From: Citreicoccus inhibens
GTDB taxonomy: Bacteria > Myxococcota > Myxococcia > Myxococcales > Myxococcaceae
NCBI RefSeq assembly: GCF_019039035.1
Contig: NZ_JAHNZT010000048.1
Coordinates: 1 to 46,420, forward strand
DNA length: 46,420 nucleotides
Direction of reading: 5' to 3'
Part shown: one piece after another, positions 8,433-16,940 of the stretch
How the letters are laid out: each line of letters begins with the position of its first letter
Position numbering within the stretch: position 1 is the stretch's first letter
Position numbers and translations under genes: made by a program
Notes under the pieces: model-generated
Told to the model about the DNA's origin: nothing
Seen by the model: only the letters and a program-made list of their open reading frames with translations
Database searches by the model: none

Positions 8433-9989
8433 ATGATCGAAAGCGACGTCCCGACGACGGGCGCGCCACCCGACGTGACGGATCCCCTTCTGGGGAGAGT
8501 ATTGAACGAGCGCTTCCGCATCTTGGAGACGCTCGGTGCCGGAGGCATGGGTCGCGTCTACAAGGCCGTCCAGTTCCCGCTGGAGCGGCTGGTGGCGTTG
8601 AAGGTGCTCAACCCGCAGTACAGCGACGGCAAGGACCCCGGATTCCAGAAGCGCTTCTTCCTGGAAGCCAGCGTCACCGCGCGGCTGCGCCATCCGAACA
8701 CCGTCACCGTCATCGACTACGGCAAGACCGACGACGGCATCTTCTACATCGCCATGGAGTACCTGGAGGGGCTCACGCTCTCGCAGCTCCTCACCCAGGA
8801 AGGGCCGCTGCCGTGGAACCGCGCCCTCAACATCACCCAGCAGGTGGCGCGTTCACTGAGAGAGGCCCACAAGGTCGGCCTCATCCATCGCGACCTGAAG
8901 CCCGCCAACATCATGGTCCTCAATCAAGAGACCGACCATGACGTGGTGAAGGTGCTCGACTTCGGCCTGGTGAAGTCCATCCAGGGCGACGCGGATCCAG
9001 TCCCCAAGGACGCGTCGCTCACGCAGACGGGCATCATCCTGGGCTCGCCGCAGTACATGGCGCCCGAGCAGGCGCGCAACGTCTCCGACCCGCGCAGCGA
9101 CATCTACAGCCTGGGCGTGGTGCTCTACCAGATGCTCATGGGACGGCCGCCGTTCCTGGCCGCGCAGAGCATCGACGTCATCGTCAAGCACATCAACGAG
9201 CCGCCGCCCGCGTTCGGCTCGCTGTGGCCCGAGCACACCGTCACGGCCGAGGTCGAGGCCGTGGTGATGAAGTGCCTGGCCAAGCGCGCCGAGGACCGCT
9301 TCCAGTCCATGGAAGACGTGATGAACGCCATGCGCCGCGCGGCCGCGGCCTCGGGGGTCAGCGGCGTCTTCTCCAGCCCCCGCACGGCGGTGGGCAGCGG
9401 CCCCATCAGCGGTCCGCACACCGGCCCGCACGCGATGCCCGGCTCGGGCCCCAGCACCATGGCGCTGGACATCTCCGTGGAGGAGCCCGAGAAGAAGAGC
9501 CAGAAGGGGCTCATGGTCGCGCTGTTCGGCGGCGCGGTGCTCCTTGGCATCGCGGGCGCGTTGGTCGTGGCACTGCGCCCGGCCACGCCCGAGCCCACCG
9601 CGCCCACTCCCATCGAGGCCGCCGCCGTCGCGCCCAACCCGGCCCCCACGCCCACGCCCACGCCGCCTCCGGCGCGCGATGACCTGGCGCCCATTCCGGA
9701 TCCGGTCCGCTTCCTCATCACCACGGAGCCCTCCGGCGCTCAGGTGGAGTACGAGGGCAAGCTGGTGGGCGAGACGCCGGTGAACATCGAGGTTCCCTCG
9801 GACGCGCTCGGTCACGCGAGCGCCCAGCTCACCTTCAGCCTGGACGGCTATCAGCGGATCATCGTCCAGGCCGAGGGCACCGGCACCGAGATTCGGTTCA
9901 ACCAGAAGCTCACGAAGACGAAGAAGGCGAGCACGCGTCCTGCCAAGGGCGCGGGCTCGTCCGCGTACAAGGACGATCCCTACCAGTGA
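8433..9989 (+). CDS. Membrane Ser/Thr protein kinase with PEGA domain
   Basis: A 518-residue Hanks-type kinase. Start 8433 follows GGGGGAAG at good spacing. The kinase domain (about residues 28-300) has the glycine loop LGAGGMGRVYKA, Lys57 in VALK, catalytic Asp154 in HRDLKPAN and Asp176 in DFG, plus SPQYMAPEQ and DIYSLGVVLYQ, so it should be active. After a Gly/Pro/Ser linker comes one transmembrane span (about 360-382), a Pro/Thr/Ala-rich stretch and a C-terminal PEGA-like domain (about 424-490, ITTEPSGAQVEYEGKLVGET), predicted outside the cytoplasmic membrane as a sensor or wall-binding module. Its stop codon overlaps the GTG start of the TonB receptor gene, so the two are probably co-translated. 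The pairing suggests that the kinase senses or controls the uptake system; this is inference. Confidence 0.93.
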   Translation: MIESDVPTTGAPPDVTDPLLGRVLNERFRILETLGAGGMGRVYKAVQFPLERLVALKVLNPQYSDGKDPGFQKRFFLEASVTARLRHPNTVTVIDYGKTDDGIFYIAMEYLEGLTLSQLLTQEGPLPWNRALNITQQVARSLREAHKVGLIHRDLKPANIMVLNQETDHDVVKVLDFGLVKSIQGDADPVPKDASLTQTGIILGSPQYMAPEQARNVSDPRSDIYSLGVVLYQMLMGRPPFLAAQSIDVIVKHINEPPPAFGSLWPEHTVTAEVEAVVMKCLAKRAEDRFQSMEDVMNAMRRAAAASGVSGVFSSPRTAVGSGPISGPHTGPHAMPGSGPSTMALDISVEEPEKKSQKGLMVALFGGAVLLGIAGALVVALRPATPEPTAPTPIEAAAVAPNPAPTPTPTPPPARDDLAPIPDPVRFLITTEPSGAQVEYEGKLVGETPVNIEVPSDALGHASAQLTFSLDGYQRIIVQAEGTGTEIRFNQKLTKTKKASTRPAKGAGSSAYKDDPYQ

Positions 9990-12517
9990 GAACAGTGAAA
10001 GCCCTCCAGCGAGCGGCCCTCGTCGCGGTGTGTCTGTGCGCGACCGAGGCCCTGGCGGACGCCCGCCTCGAGGCCCGTCGTCACTTCCGCAACGGCATGA
10101 GTCTCATCGCCTCGGGGCAGTTCGACCCGGGCATCGCCGAGCTGGAAGCGGCCTATGCCATCAAGCCGCACCCCAACGTCCTCTTCAACATCGCCCGCGC
10201 GTATCAGGACGCGGGCCGCAACCAGGAAGCGCTCGACACGTTCAAGCGCTACCTGGCCTCGAACCCGGCGGACTCCTCGTCCGTGACGGGACAGGTGGCC
10301 AAGCTGGAAGCAGCGCTCAAGGCCGCCGAGGTGGCGGCGGAGCCGAAACCCGGCGCGAGCGGCTCGTCGCTGCCCATGCCGCCGCCGCCCGCGAGCGTGC
10401 AGACGACGCAGCAGCTCGCCACGCTGATGGAGCGGCTGGAGAAGGCCATCGCTCGCGCGGAGTCCCTGCCGAGCCAGCCGCAGCAAGGCCCGGCCTCCTC
10501 CACCTACGTGCCCGTCGCCCTGCCGGGCTCGGGCGTGGAGGCCGCCGCCGCCCCCGCGGTGGATGAGGGCGCGGTGCCCTACGAAGAGCGCGTCGTGACG
10601 GCGAGCCGTCGCGCGCAGTCCTCGCTCGAGGCGCCCAACGCGACCACCGTCATCACGGCGGAAGACATCCGCCTGTCGGGCGCCACCAGCCTGTCGGAGC
10701 TGATGCGCCGGGTGCCGGGCGCGGACGTGATGACGCTGGGCGTGGGCAGCGCGAACGTGTCGCTGCGCGGCTTCAACCAACGCATCGCCAACAAGGTGCT
10801 CGTCCTCGTGGACGGCCGCACCGAGTACCAGGACTTCCTCGGCCTGACGCTCTGGTCCACGCTGCCCATCGGGCTGGATGAAATCGAGCGCATCGAGGTC
10901 ATCCGTGGACCGGGCAGCGCCCTGTACGGCGCCAACGCCATGCTCGGCGTCATCAACATCATCACCCAGGCGCCCGGCAGCGGCCCTCGCTCGCGCTTCA
11001 CCGCGACGGTGGGCAGCGGCCACACGGTGGACGGCTCGTTCGTCAGCCACGGCGGCTCGGGCCCGCTGCGCTTCCGCGCCTCGGCGGCGTACGCGCAAGA
11101 GGACAAGTGGAGCCGCGACTACGGCGATGATCGCCCGGACGTGGCGCTGTTGGGTGGCTCGCCGGAGATTGGTCTGCGCGGCGCGCGTGGCAACCTGTCC
11201 ACCGTCTACACGTTCGACAACGGGCGGCAGCTCGGCGTCTCCGGCGGCGTGCACCGCTACGCCACGGAGGTCTATCCGCTGGGCCTCCTGCGCAACTACT
11301 ATCTCAACGGCCTCAGCGCGTACGCGAAGAGCGACGTGGAGCTGGGCCCCATCAAGGTCAAGGCGTTCTGGAACCACCTCGCGGTGGACGCGGGACCGCA
11401 GTACGAGCCCATTGGCCAGCGCTCGCTGGCCACGCACGTCACGTCCAACGTGTTCAACGGCGAGGCGCTGTACGCCAAGAACTTCGAGTTGGCCGGTGAG
11501 CACCAGGTGAACATCGGCGTGGAGGGCCGCCTCAAGCGCGTGGCCTTCAGCTACCTGGGGCCGCTGCGTCAGGAGGTCCACGCCGCGGCCTTCATCCAGG
11601 ACGAGTGGCGCGTGGTGGAGCCCTTCCGCTTTGTGGCCAGCTACCGCGTGGACCGCCACCCGCTGCTGGACAACGGCAAGCCCGGGCTTGCGCATTCGCC
11701 GCGCGTCTCGGCGCTGTTCACGCCGTTCGAGGGTCAGGCGTTCCGGGCCTCGGCGGCCTCGGCCTTCCGCGAGCCCACCTTCCTCGAGAGCTACACGCGG
11801 CTTCCCGTCCCGGTGCCGGGCGTCAACGGCGCCAGCGTGCTCACCACGGGCAGCACGCAGCTGCGTCCCGAGCGCCTCACCGCCCTGGAGCTGGGGTGGC
11901 GCGGCGAGGCCCCGGAGCTGGGCTTCGACTGGGACCTGGCGCTCTACCAGAACACGGTGAAGGACCTCATCGGCCTGTCCGCGTTCCAGGCCCTGCCCGC
12001 GGGCGAGGCGTATGACCCGGGCACTGGCAGCTACCTCCTGGGCCGCTCGGTCTTCCAGAACGAGGCCGCCATCTACACGGCGCGCGGCGTGGAGGCCGGC
12101 GTCACGCTGGCCCCCATTGACGGCTTGGGCATCAAGGCCAGCGCCGCGATCCAGCACATGACGGCGCAGAACGAGGAGCAGTGCGGCCCGTGCAGCCAGG
12201 CCCCCGGGGTCAAGCTGTACGGCGGCGTCACGTACCGCACGCGCGCGGACCTGGAGTTCGGCGTGGACGCGGCCTTCACCTCGTCCACCACGTGGATCGA
12301 GCGCGAGCCCTCCCCGTCCGACCCCACCACCGTGCAGTTCAACTCGAACCCCCTGTCGGCCTACACGGTCATCAACGCGCGCGTGGGCTACGAGGCCGTG
12401 AAGGACGCGGTGTCCGTCGCGCTCGTCGGCAGTCACCTGGGCGGCACGCACGCCCAACATCCCTTTGGCAATCGCATCGAGCGGCGAGTCTTCGCCACGC
12501 TGACGGTGACTCCATGA
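9986..12517 (+). CDS. TonB-dependent receptor with N-terminal TPR domain
   Basis: An 843-residue outer-membrane receptor. After a signal peptide (KALQRAALVAVCLCATEALA) it has a periplasmic TPR-like region (about 25-90: ARRHFRNGMSLIASGQFDPG, FNIARAYQDAGRNQEALDTF), a linker with a short helical segment, and then the plug (about 197-325: RVVTASRRAQSSLEAPNATT, LMRRVPGADV, VLVLVDGR, IERIEVIRGPGSALYGANAM) and a 22-strand-type barrel to the C-terminus. Such receptors import iron chelates, B12, nickel or sugars using TonB energy. A TPR in front of the plug is uncommon. GTG at 9986 overlaps the kinase stop; GTG at 9995 gives a cleaner signal peptide and is an equally good start. The next gene overlaps by ATGA. 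The substrate is not evident from sequence. Confidence 0.88.
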   Translation: MRTVKALQRAALVAVCLCATEALADARLEARRHFRNGMSLIASGQFDPGIAELEAAYAIKPHPNVLFNIARAYQDAGRNQEALDTFKRYLASNPADSSSVTGQVAKLEAALKAAEVAAEPKPGASGSSLPMPPPPASVQTTQQLATLMERLEKAIARAESLPSQPQQGPASSTYVPVALPGSGVEAAAAPAVDEGAVPYEERVVTASRRAQSSLEAPNATTVITAEDIRLSGATSLSELMRRVPGADVMTLGVGSANVSLRGFNQRIANKVLVLVDGRTEYQDFLGLTLWSTLPIGLDEIERIEVIRGPGSALYGANAMLGVINIITQAPGSGPRSRFTATVGSGHTVDGSFVSHGGSGPLRFRASAAYAQEDKWSRDYGDDRPDVALLGGSPEIGLRGARGNLSTVYTFDNGRQLGVSGGVHRYATEVYPLGLLRNYYLNGLSAYAKSDVELGPIKVKAFWNHLAVDAGPQYEPIGQRSLATHVTSNVFNGEALYAKNFELAGEHQVNIGVEGRLKRVAFSYLGPLRQEVHAAAFIQDEWRVVEPFRFVASYRVDRHPLLDNGKPGLAHSPRVSALFTPFEGQAFRASAASAFREPTFLESYTRLPVPVPGVNGASVLTTGSTQLRPERLTALELGWRGEAPELGFDWDLALYQNTVKDLIGLSAFQALPAGEAYDPGTGSYLLGRSVFQNEAAIYTARGVEAGVTLAPIDGLGIKASAAIQHMTAQNEEQCGPCSQAPGVKLYGGVTYRTRADLEFGVDAAFTSSTTWIEREPSPSDPTTVQFNSNPLSAYTVINARVGYEAVKDAVSVALVGSHLGGTHAQHPFGNRIERRVFATLTVTP

Positions 12518-13755
12518 GCCGCCCCATTCCTGCTTCCACCCGGGCCCTGTGGGCCCTGGCCGTCTCGTCCGTGCTGTCCGCGGGCTGCGAGTCCCCGCCC
12601 GTGGTTCCCACCGCGGATCACCAGCAGAACACCCGCGCCGGCCGCATCGAGGGCACGCTCGTGGCGCAGACCCGCGCGCGCGGCAACGCCATCGTGTTCA
12701 TCTACGACGCGGACCGTCCGCCCCCGCCCGTCGGGACCGGTCGGCCCAAGGCCTTCACCGTCATCCCCGCCGTGGAGTTGTTCGGACAGGCCCTGGGCGA
12801 CCCCTCGGCCACCGGCCCCTTCACCGCGCCGTTCACGCTGAGCCTGGTGGAGCCCGGCCGCTACCTGCTGCGCGGCTTCATCGACGCGGACACCTGCCGC
12901 ACGGGCGCGCAGCCCTGCCACACCTCGGACTTCATCCCCTGGTATGGCGTCACCGGCGAGCCCAACATGGGCGACGTGGGCGGCGCCGCGGTGGACCTGG
13001 CCACGGGGGCCTCGCGCATCTTGGAGGTGACCTCGGACGCGGACGGCTGGCCTCAGCCGCTCACCGGCGTCGCGGTCTCCTTCTCCGACACGGCCACCGT
13101 GCCGTTGGATCGACCCGCCTTCCAGGTCGCCGTCGGCACGCGCACGCTGGACGCGAAGTCCGGCACCAAGCTCCTCAAGCTGCGGCCCCAGGTCATCTCC
13201 CAGGGAGGCGTGGAGCAGCGCCCGCCGGGCTTCCTGGTGCAGTACGTGGACGACAACCACGACGGCATCCCGGATGACGCCAACCACGACAACGTGGGCG
13301 ACCTGTGGCCCAAGGTGGTGGTGCGCAAGCTGGCCGGTACCGTGGGCGTGCTCGACGAGAACGACCTGGACCACAACGGCATCCCGGACGCCGAGGGCGT
13401 GGACTACGTGCACACCGATGGGATGCGCGACGGTCAGCCGGACGTCGTGGTGCTCGCCGCGGGGCTGGTGCCGGACGCGCTCATCGCCGCGCTCACCGAT
13501 GAGCAGGGCGCGCCGCGCATGAAGCCCATCATCGCCCCCGAGTTGGACATCGCCATCCGGCCCATCGCGCTGGATGCACGCAACCCGGCCGCGCCCGCGC
13601 CGCTGGCCTCGCTGCCCTCGGGCCGCTACTCCATCACCCTCATCACCTCGACGGGCCAGACGTGGCGCGTGCCCAACGAGTTGGATCCGGCCCTGGCCCC
13701 CGCGCTGGGCCTGCCCTCGGTGGAGACCCAGTCATTCACCATCGAGGTCCCCTAG
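12514..13755 (+). CDS. Predicted lipoprotein with calcium-repeat-like motifs
   Basis: A 413-residue protein of unknown function. The signal sequence ends in a lipobox, SVLSAGC, with Cys25 as the lipidation site. Residues about 38-125 look like a beta-sandwich of the carboxypeptidase-regulatory/transthyretin type (GRIEGTLV, SLVEPGRYLLRGFIDAD). Around residues 246-262 (DDNHDGIPDDANHDNVGD) and 285-299 (DLDHNGIPDAEGVD) are Asp-rich repeats like thrombospondin type-3 calcium sites. Another beta-rich part (GRYSITLITSTGQTWRVPNE) closes the protein. The start overlaps the TonB-receptor stop (ATGA), so it is likely a surface partner of that receptor; no family name is recognised. Confidence 0.75.
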   Translation: MSRPIPASTRALWALAVSSVLSAGCESPPVVPTADHQQNTRAGRIEGTLVAQTRARGNAIVFIYDADRPPPPVGTGRPKAFTVIPAVELFGQALGDPSATGPFTAPFTLSLVEPGRYLLRGFIDADTCRTGAQPCHTSDFIPWYGVTGEPNMGDVGGAAVDLATGASRILEVTSDADGWPQPLTGVAVSFSDTATVPLDRPAFQVAVGTRTLDAKSGTKLLKLRPQVISQGGVEQRPPGFLVQYVDDNHDGIPDDANHDNVGDLWPKVVVRKLAGTVGVLDENDLDHNGIPDAEGVDYVHTDGMRDGQPDVVVLAAGLVPDALIAALTDEQGAPRMKPIIAPELDIAIRPIALDARNPAAPAPLASLPSGRYSITLITSTGQTWRVPNELDPALAPALGLPSVETQSFTIEVP

Positions 13756-13774
13756 TCCGCTCCGTGATGGCCAC

Positions 13775-13801
13775 CGCGCGGCGCGCTCTTTCCGCCGCGC
13801 G
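13775..13801 (+). terminator. Hairpin after the kinase/TonB/lipoprotein operon
   Basis: A perfect 9-bp inverted repeat (13775-13783 with 13793-13801) and a 9-base loop that contains the only T run. It begins 19 bases after the lipoprotein stop. There is no T tract after the stem, so the call is structural. Confidence 0.5.
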
Positions 13802-13924
13802 CCAGGCAACCTGACAAGCAGGCGATATCCTGCGCGCCCGGCTTCACGCAGGTGGCAACTGAACCCAGGAAATCGATCTGTACGGGATGTCCTGACTTTG
13901 ACTTCGAGGGGGGGTTCCGACAAC

Positions 13925-14443
13925 ATGGGTGCGTTCCACGGGGGGCTGTTCCTCCGGGTTCGCCCTCTCATGAAGTCAGGCCCCCTCCCCACTCCCGAAG
14001 CGCCATCCCCTCGTCTGTCCGGGAGTACGCCTGCGGTGCGCCCGACCTCCGGAGTCTCGCCCCAGCGTGTGCTGCTGGTGGATGACAGCCGCTCCATCCG
14101 GACGCTGCTGAAAATCTACCTGATGGCCCGCAGCTTCGAGTTCCTCGAGGCGGAGTCCGCCGAGGAGGGACTGAAGGTCGCCGAGGCCAGCCCGGTGGAC
14201 CTCATCCTCACGGATTTCCACATGGATGGGATGAACGGGGCGGACTTCGCGGCGCAGATTCGCGCCAGCGCGAACGTGCGGCTCGCCAAGGTTCCCATCC
14301 TGATGATGACGGGCGACCCCAACGTCGCCGAGGTGCGTGCCCTGGGCCAGAAGGCCGGCATCAGCGCCTTCGTCCGCAAGCCGGTGAGCTGCGCACAGCT
14401 CATGACGCTGGTGGACACCATCCTTCCCCTGCCCCGCAAGTAA
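13925..14443 (+). CDS. Stand-alone response-regulator receiver protein
   Basis: A 172-residue single-domain response regulator. The receiver (about residues 47-168) has the acidic pair Asp53/Asp54 (LLVDDSRSIR), phospho-acceptor Asp97 (ILTDFHMDG), Thr129 (MMTGD) and Lys152 (VRKP), so it should be phosphorylated. There is no output domain. The N-terminal 45 residues are Pro/Ser-rich and may be disordered. ATG 13925 is chosen because AGGGGGGG lies about 12 bases upstream; ATG 13970 lacks a ribosome site and would drop 15 residues. It resembles CheY-like partners of chemosensory or hybrid kinase systems, but no histidine kinase is adjacent. Confidence 0.87.
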   Translation: MGAFHGGLFLRVRPLMKSGPLPTPEAPSPRLSGSTPAVRPTSGVSPQRVLLVDDSRSIRTLLKIYLMARSFEFLEAESAEEGLKVAEASPVDLILTDFHMDGMNGADFAAQIRASANVRLAKVPILMMTGDPNVAEVRALGQKAGISAFVRKPVSCAQLMTLVDTILPLPRK

Positions 14444-14455
14444 CGCGCGTCCACC

Positions 14456-15079
14456 TCAGGCCACGCGTCGTGTCTGAGGCGCGCGAGCCCGTCGCTGACG
14501 CAGCGCTTCGCCCACGCGCACGGCCAACAGCAGCGCGAGCACCGCGCCGTAGACCAACGGCTCGGTGACGTCGCGCTTCACCCGCCACGCGAAGTGCACC
14601 ACGCCCAGCGCGGCGGCGGCGTAGGCCAGCCGGTGCAATCGCTGCCACTGGGGAAAGCCCAGCCGACGCACCGACGCCTTCGTCGACGTCACGGCGAGCG
14701 GCACGAGCAACACCAGCGCGGTGAAGCCCACGGTGATGAAGGGCCGCTTCACCACATCCGTGGCGAGCGCGGACAGCGCGAGGTTCTGATCCAGCACGAC
14801 ATACGTGAGGAGGTGGGCCACGGCATACGTGAAGGCCAGGAGCCCCAACGTGCGGCGCACGCGCGCGGGCCAGGTCCAGCCAGACAGCAGTCGCAGCGGC
14901 GTGCACGCGAGCGAGGCCAACAGCAGCACCAGGGCCGTGAGCCCCGTCTGATTCAAGGCGCGCTCGATGGCGTTCGCGCCAAGCGAGCCCTGTGCGCCCT
15001 GAATGACGAGGACCACCAAGGGCGCAAGACCGCCCACGGTGAGCGCGGGGTTGAGCCACGGATGCGGAGGCGAGGCCAT
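14456..15079 (-). CDS. msrQ: MsrQ (YedZ), haem-binding membrane subunit of methionine sulfoxide reductase
   Basis: A 207-residue integral membrane protein with about six hydrophobic spans in the ferric-reductase-like arrangement. Histidines in FTYAVAHLLTYVVLD and WQRLHRLAYAAAALGVVHF are the expected haem b ligands. MsrQ passes electrons from the quinone pool or flavin to the molybdoenzyme MsrP, which repairs oxidised methionines in periplasmic proteins. The gene follows msrP with only 10 bases between, so the two form an operon. The segment LACTPLRLLSGW matches MsrQ rather than generic ferric reductases. The Arg-rich C-terminal tail is cytoplasmic. The gene order msrP-msrQ is the usual one. 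Confidence 0.9.
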   Translation of the reverse strand: MASPPHPWLNPALTVGGLAPLVVLVIQGAQGSLGANAIERALNQTGLTALVLLLASLACTPLRLLSGWTWPARVRRTLGLLAFTYAVAHLLTYVVLDQNLALSALATDVVKRPFITVGFTALVLLVPLAVTSTKASVRRLGFPQWQRLHRLAYAAAALGVVHFAWRVKRDVTEPLVYGAVLALLLAVRVGEALRQRRARAPQTRRVA

Positions 15080-15089
15080 GGGGTGTCCC

Positions 15090-16079
15090 TCAGAAATCCC
15101 GGCTCAGGTCCATGCCCTGGTACAGCGAGGCCACCTGCTCCGCGTAGCCGTTGAACGGCAGCGTGGGCCGGCGACGGAACTCGCCGAGGCGGCGCTCATG
15201 GGCCTGACTCCAGCGCGGATGATCCACCGCAGGGTTCACGTTCGCATAGAAGCCGTACTCGCGCGGCGCCGCGAGGTTCCAGGTCGTAGGTGGCTGCTCG
15301 CGCGTGAGCGTGATGCGGACAATGGATTTGATTCCCTTGAAGCCATACTTCCACGGGACGACGAGCCGCAGCGGCGCGCCGTTCTGCGGCGGGAGCTGCT
15401 TGCCATAGAGCCCGGAGGCCAGGAGCGTCAGGGGATGCTGCGCCTCATCCAGGCGCAAACCCTCGACGTAAGGCCAGTCCAACACGCCGCGCCGTTGGCC
15501 GGGCATCTGCTCGGGATCGTTCAGCGTGGTGAAGGCCACGTACCGAGCGGCGCCCGTGGGCCGAGCGCGTTCCAGCAGCCGCGCCAGGGGAAAGCCCAGC
15601 CACGGAATCACCATGGACCACGCCTCCACGCAGCGCATGCGATAGACGCGCTCCTCCAGCGGGAACGCCGCGAGGAGCGCGTCGATGTCCCACGTGCGCG
15701 GCTCGTGCACCTCGCCATCCACGACCACGGTCCACGGCCGCGTTCGCAGCGTGCCCGCGTGGCGAGCGGGGTCGCTCTTGTCGAGGCCGAACTCGTAGAA
15801 GTTGTTGTACGTGGTGACGACGTCGTAGGGCGTGCGCGGCTCGTCCGTGTCCAAGGCCCCCACCCCATGCGCCACGGGCTGGGGCACTTCCCCTGCGTCC
15901 GGCACGAGCACATCCGAGGGAGGCGCCTGGCGCGCGCCCAGCCAGTACAAGCCTCCGCCCACGCCCACGGCCGTGCCCGTGAAGAGAGCGACGTTCCGGA
16001 TGAAGTCGCGGCGGCGCAGGTAGAGCTTCTCGGGGGTGACCTCGGAAGCGGGTGGCTCGGGCGGAAGCGGGTCGGCCAT
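15090..16079 (-). CDS. msrP: MsrP (YedY), Tat-exported molybdopterin methionine sulfoxide reductase
   Basis: A 329-residue periplasmic oxidoreductase that reduces both stereoisomers of protein-bound methionine sulfoxide. The twin-arginine signal LRRRDFI (residues 21-27) followed by a hydrophobic stretch shows export in folded form with its Mo-cofactor. Cys150 in [10 protein letters not shown] is the Mo ligand of the sulfite-oxidase fold. Other family segments are [40 protein letters not shown] and [12 protein letters not shown]. Length is normal for the family. It is the first gene of an msrPQ operon. I see no two-component regulator of the MsrVW type next to it. Confidence 0.94.
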   Translation of the reverse strand: MADPLPPEPPASEVTPEKLYLRRRDFIRNVALFTGTAVGVGGGLYWLGARQAPPSDVLVPDAGEVPQPVAHGVGALDTDEPRTPYDVVTTYNNFYEFGLDKSDPARHAGTLRTRPWTVVVDGEVHEPRTWDIDALLAAFPLEERVYRMRCVEAWSMVIPWLGFPLARLLERARPTGAARYVAFTTLNDPEQMPGQRRGVLDWPYVEGLRLDEAQHPLTLLASGLYGKQLPPQNGAPLRLVVPWKYGFKGIKSIVRITLTREQPPTTWNLAAPREYGFYANVNPAVDHPRWSQAHERRLGEFRRRPTLPFNGYAEQVASLYQGMDLSRDF

Positions 16080-16113
16080 GGCGCAGGCTATAACGCCCGA
16101 GCCCGCCGCGCGG

Positions 16114-16863
16114 TTACCGCCCCTGCGCGAGATGCCCCACGCCCCGCGCGTCCTTCAGGCGCCACAGCCGCCACCAAGGCGTACCCGGCGACGCGTGATG
16201 CTCCCAGTGGTAGCCAAAGAAGTAGCAGGACAGCAGGGCCCACGCGTGATTGCGCGTCAGCGAGCGCGCGTGGTGCGGCGCCATGTCCTCGGTGTGCGGA
16301 TGCCGGTGCGGCAGGTAGGTGCCGAAGCAGAAGAGCTGGAGGGTGCCCAGGACGGAGGGCACTACCCAGAAGGCCCACAGGCGCTCGCGCGTCGCCCCGG
16401 CGAGCAGGAGCAGGTTGAACTGGAGCGCCATGACCACCCACTGCCCCCACGTGGTGTAGCGGGCCATGAAGAGCGCCAGCCACGGCACGAAGGACTGCGA
16501 ACGGGTGGAGAAGTCCGGGTCGCTCGCGTCCGTGGGTGCCGCGTGGTGCGCCGAGTGGTGGGCCACGAGCCGTCGATAGGACAGGCCCGCGAAGAGGAAG
16601 CACGCGGCCATGCCCACCGCGTCGTTCACAATTCGGTGACGTGACACCGCGCGGTGCATGGCGTCATGGGCCGTGATGAAGAGGCCGGTGCACAGGGAGA
16701 CCTGAAGCGCTCCGTGCAGCCACGCCGCGGGAGACGTCCAGGACAGCCCCGGCGCGCGCAGCAACCAGACGAGGTGCGCGCACCACGCGCCCATCAGGCC
16801 GAGCGCGATGAGCAGGCCCCACGGCCCGGGAGACTCCGGACGCTGACGCGGCGGCGTGTCCAT
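16114..16863 (-). CDS. CrtW-like di-iron membrane oxygenase (carotenoid ketolase / fatty acid desaturase family)
   Basis: A 249-residue integral membrane protein with the histidine boxes of the desaturase/hydroxylase superfamily: HDAMH (66-70), HHSAHH (102-107) and YHWEHH (218-223). In addition DPDF (115-118), FGTYLPHR (180-187) and PWWRL after the last box match the pattern of CrtW beta-carotene 4-ketolases, as does the length. The inferred reaction is oxygen-dependent 4-ketolation of a carotenoid; myxobacterial carotenoids are known to carry 4-keto rings. No other carotenoid gene is adjacent, so a lipid desaturase or hydroxylase remains possible. It is separated by a strong hairpin from the M49-like gene upstream and by 34 bases from msrP downstream on the same strand. 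Confidence 0.72.
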   Translation of the reverse strand: MDTPPRQRPESPGPWGLLIALGLMGAWCAHLVWLLRAPGLSWTSPAAWLHGALQVSLCTGLFITAHDAMHRAVSRHRIVNDAVGMAACFLFAGLSYRRLVAHHSAHHAAPTDASDPDFSTRSQSFVPWLALFMARYTTWGQWVVMALQFNLLLLAGATRERLWAFWVVPSVLGTLQLFCFGTYLPHRHPHTEDMAPHHARSLTRNHAWALLSCYFFGYHWEHHASPGTPWWRLWRLKDARGVGHLAQGR

Positions 16864-16888
16864 CGGGTCCGCGAGGTCCGTGCCCTGC

Positions 16889-16920
16889 CCTCCGCGCTCC
16901 CGAGCCCTGGAGCGCGGAGG
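16889..16920 (-). terminator. Strong hairpin after the M49-like peptidase gene
   Basis: A perfect 12-bp inverted repeat (16889-16900 with 16909-16920) and an 8-base loop, located 21 bases past the M49-like stop on the minus strand. No T tract follows. Confidence 0.6.
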
Positions 16921-16940
16921 AAGGAAGCACGAGCGGCGCC

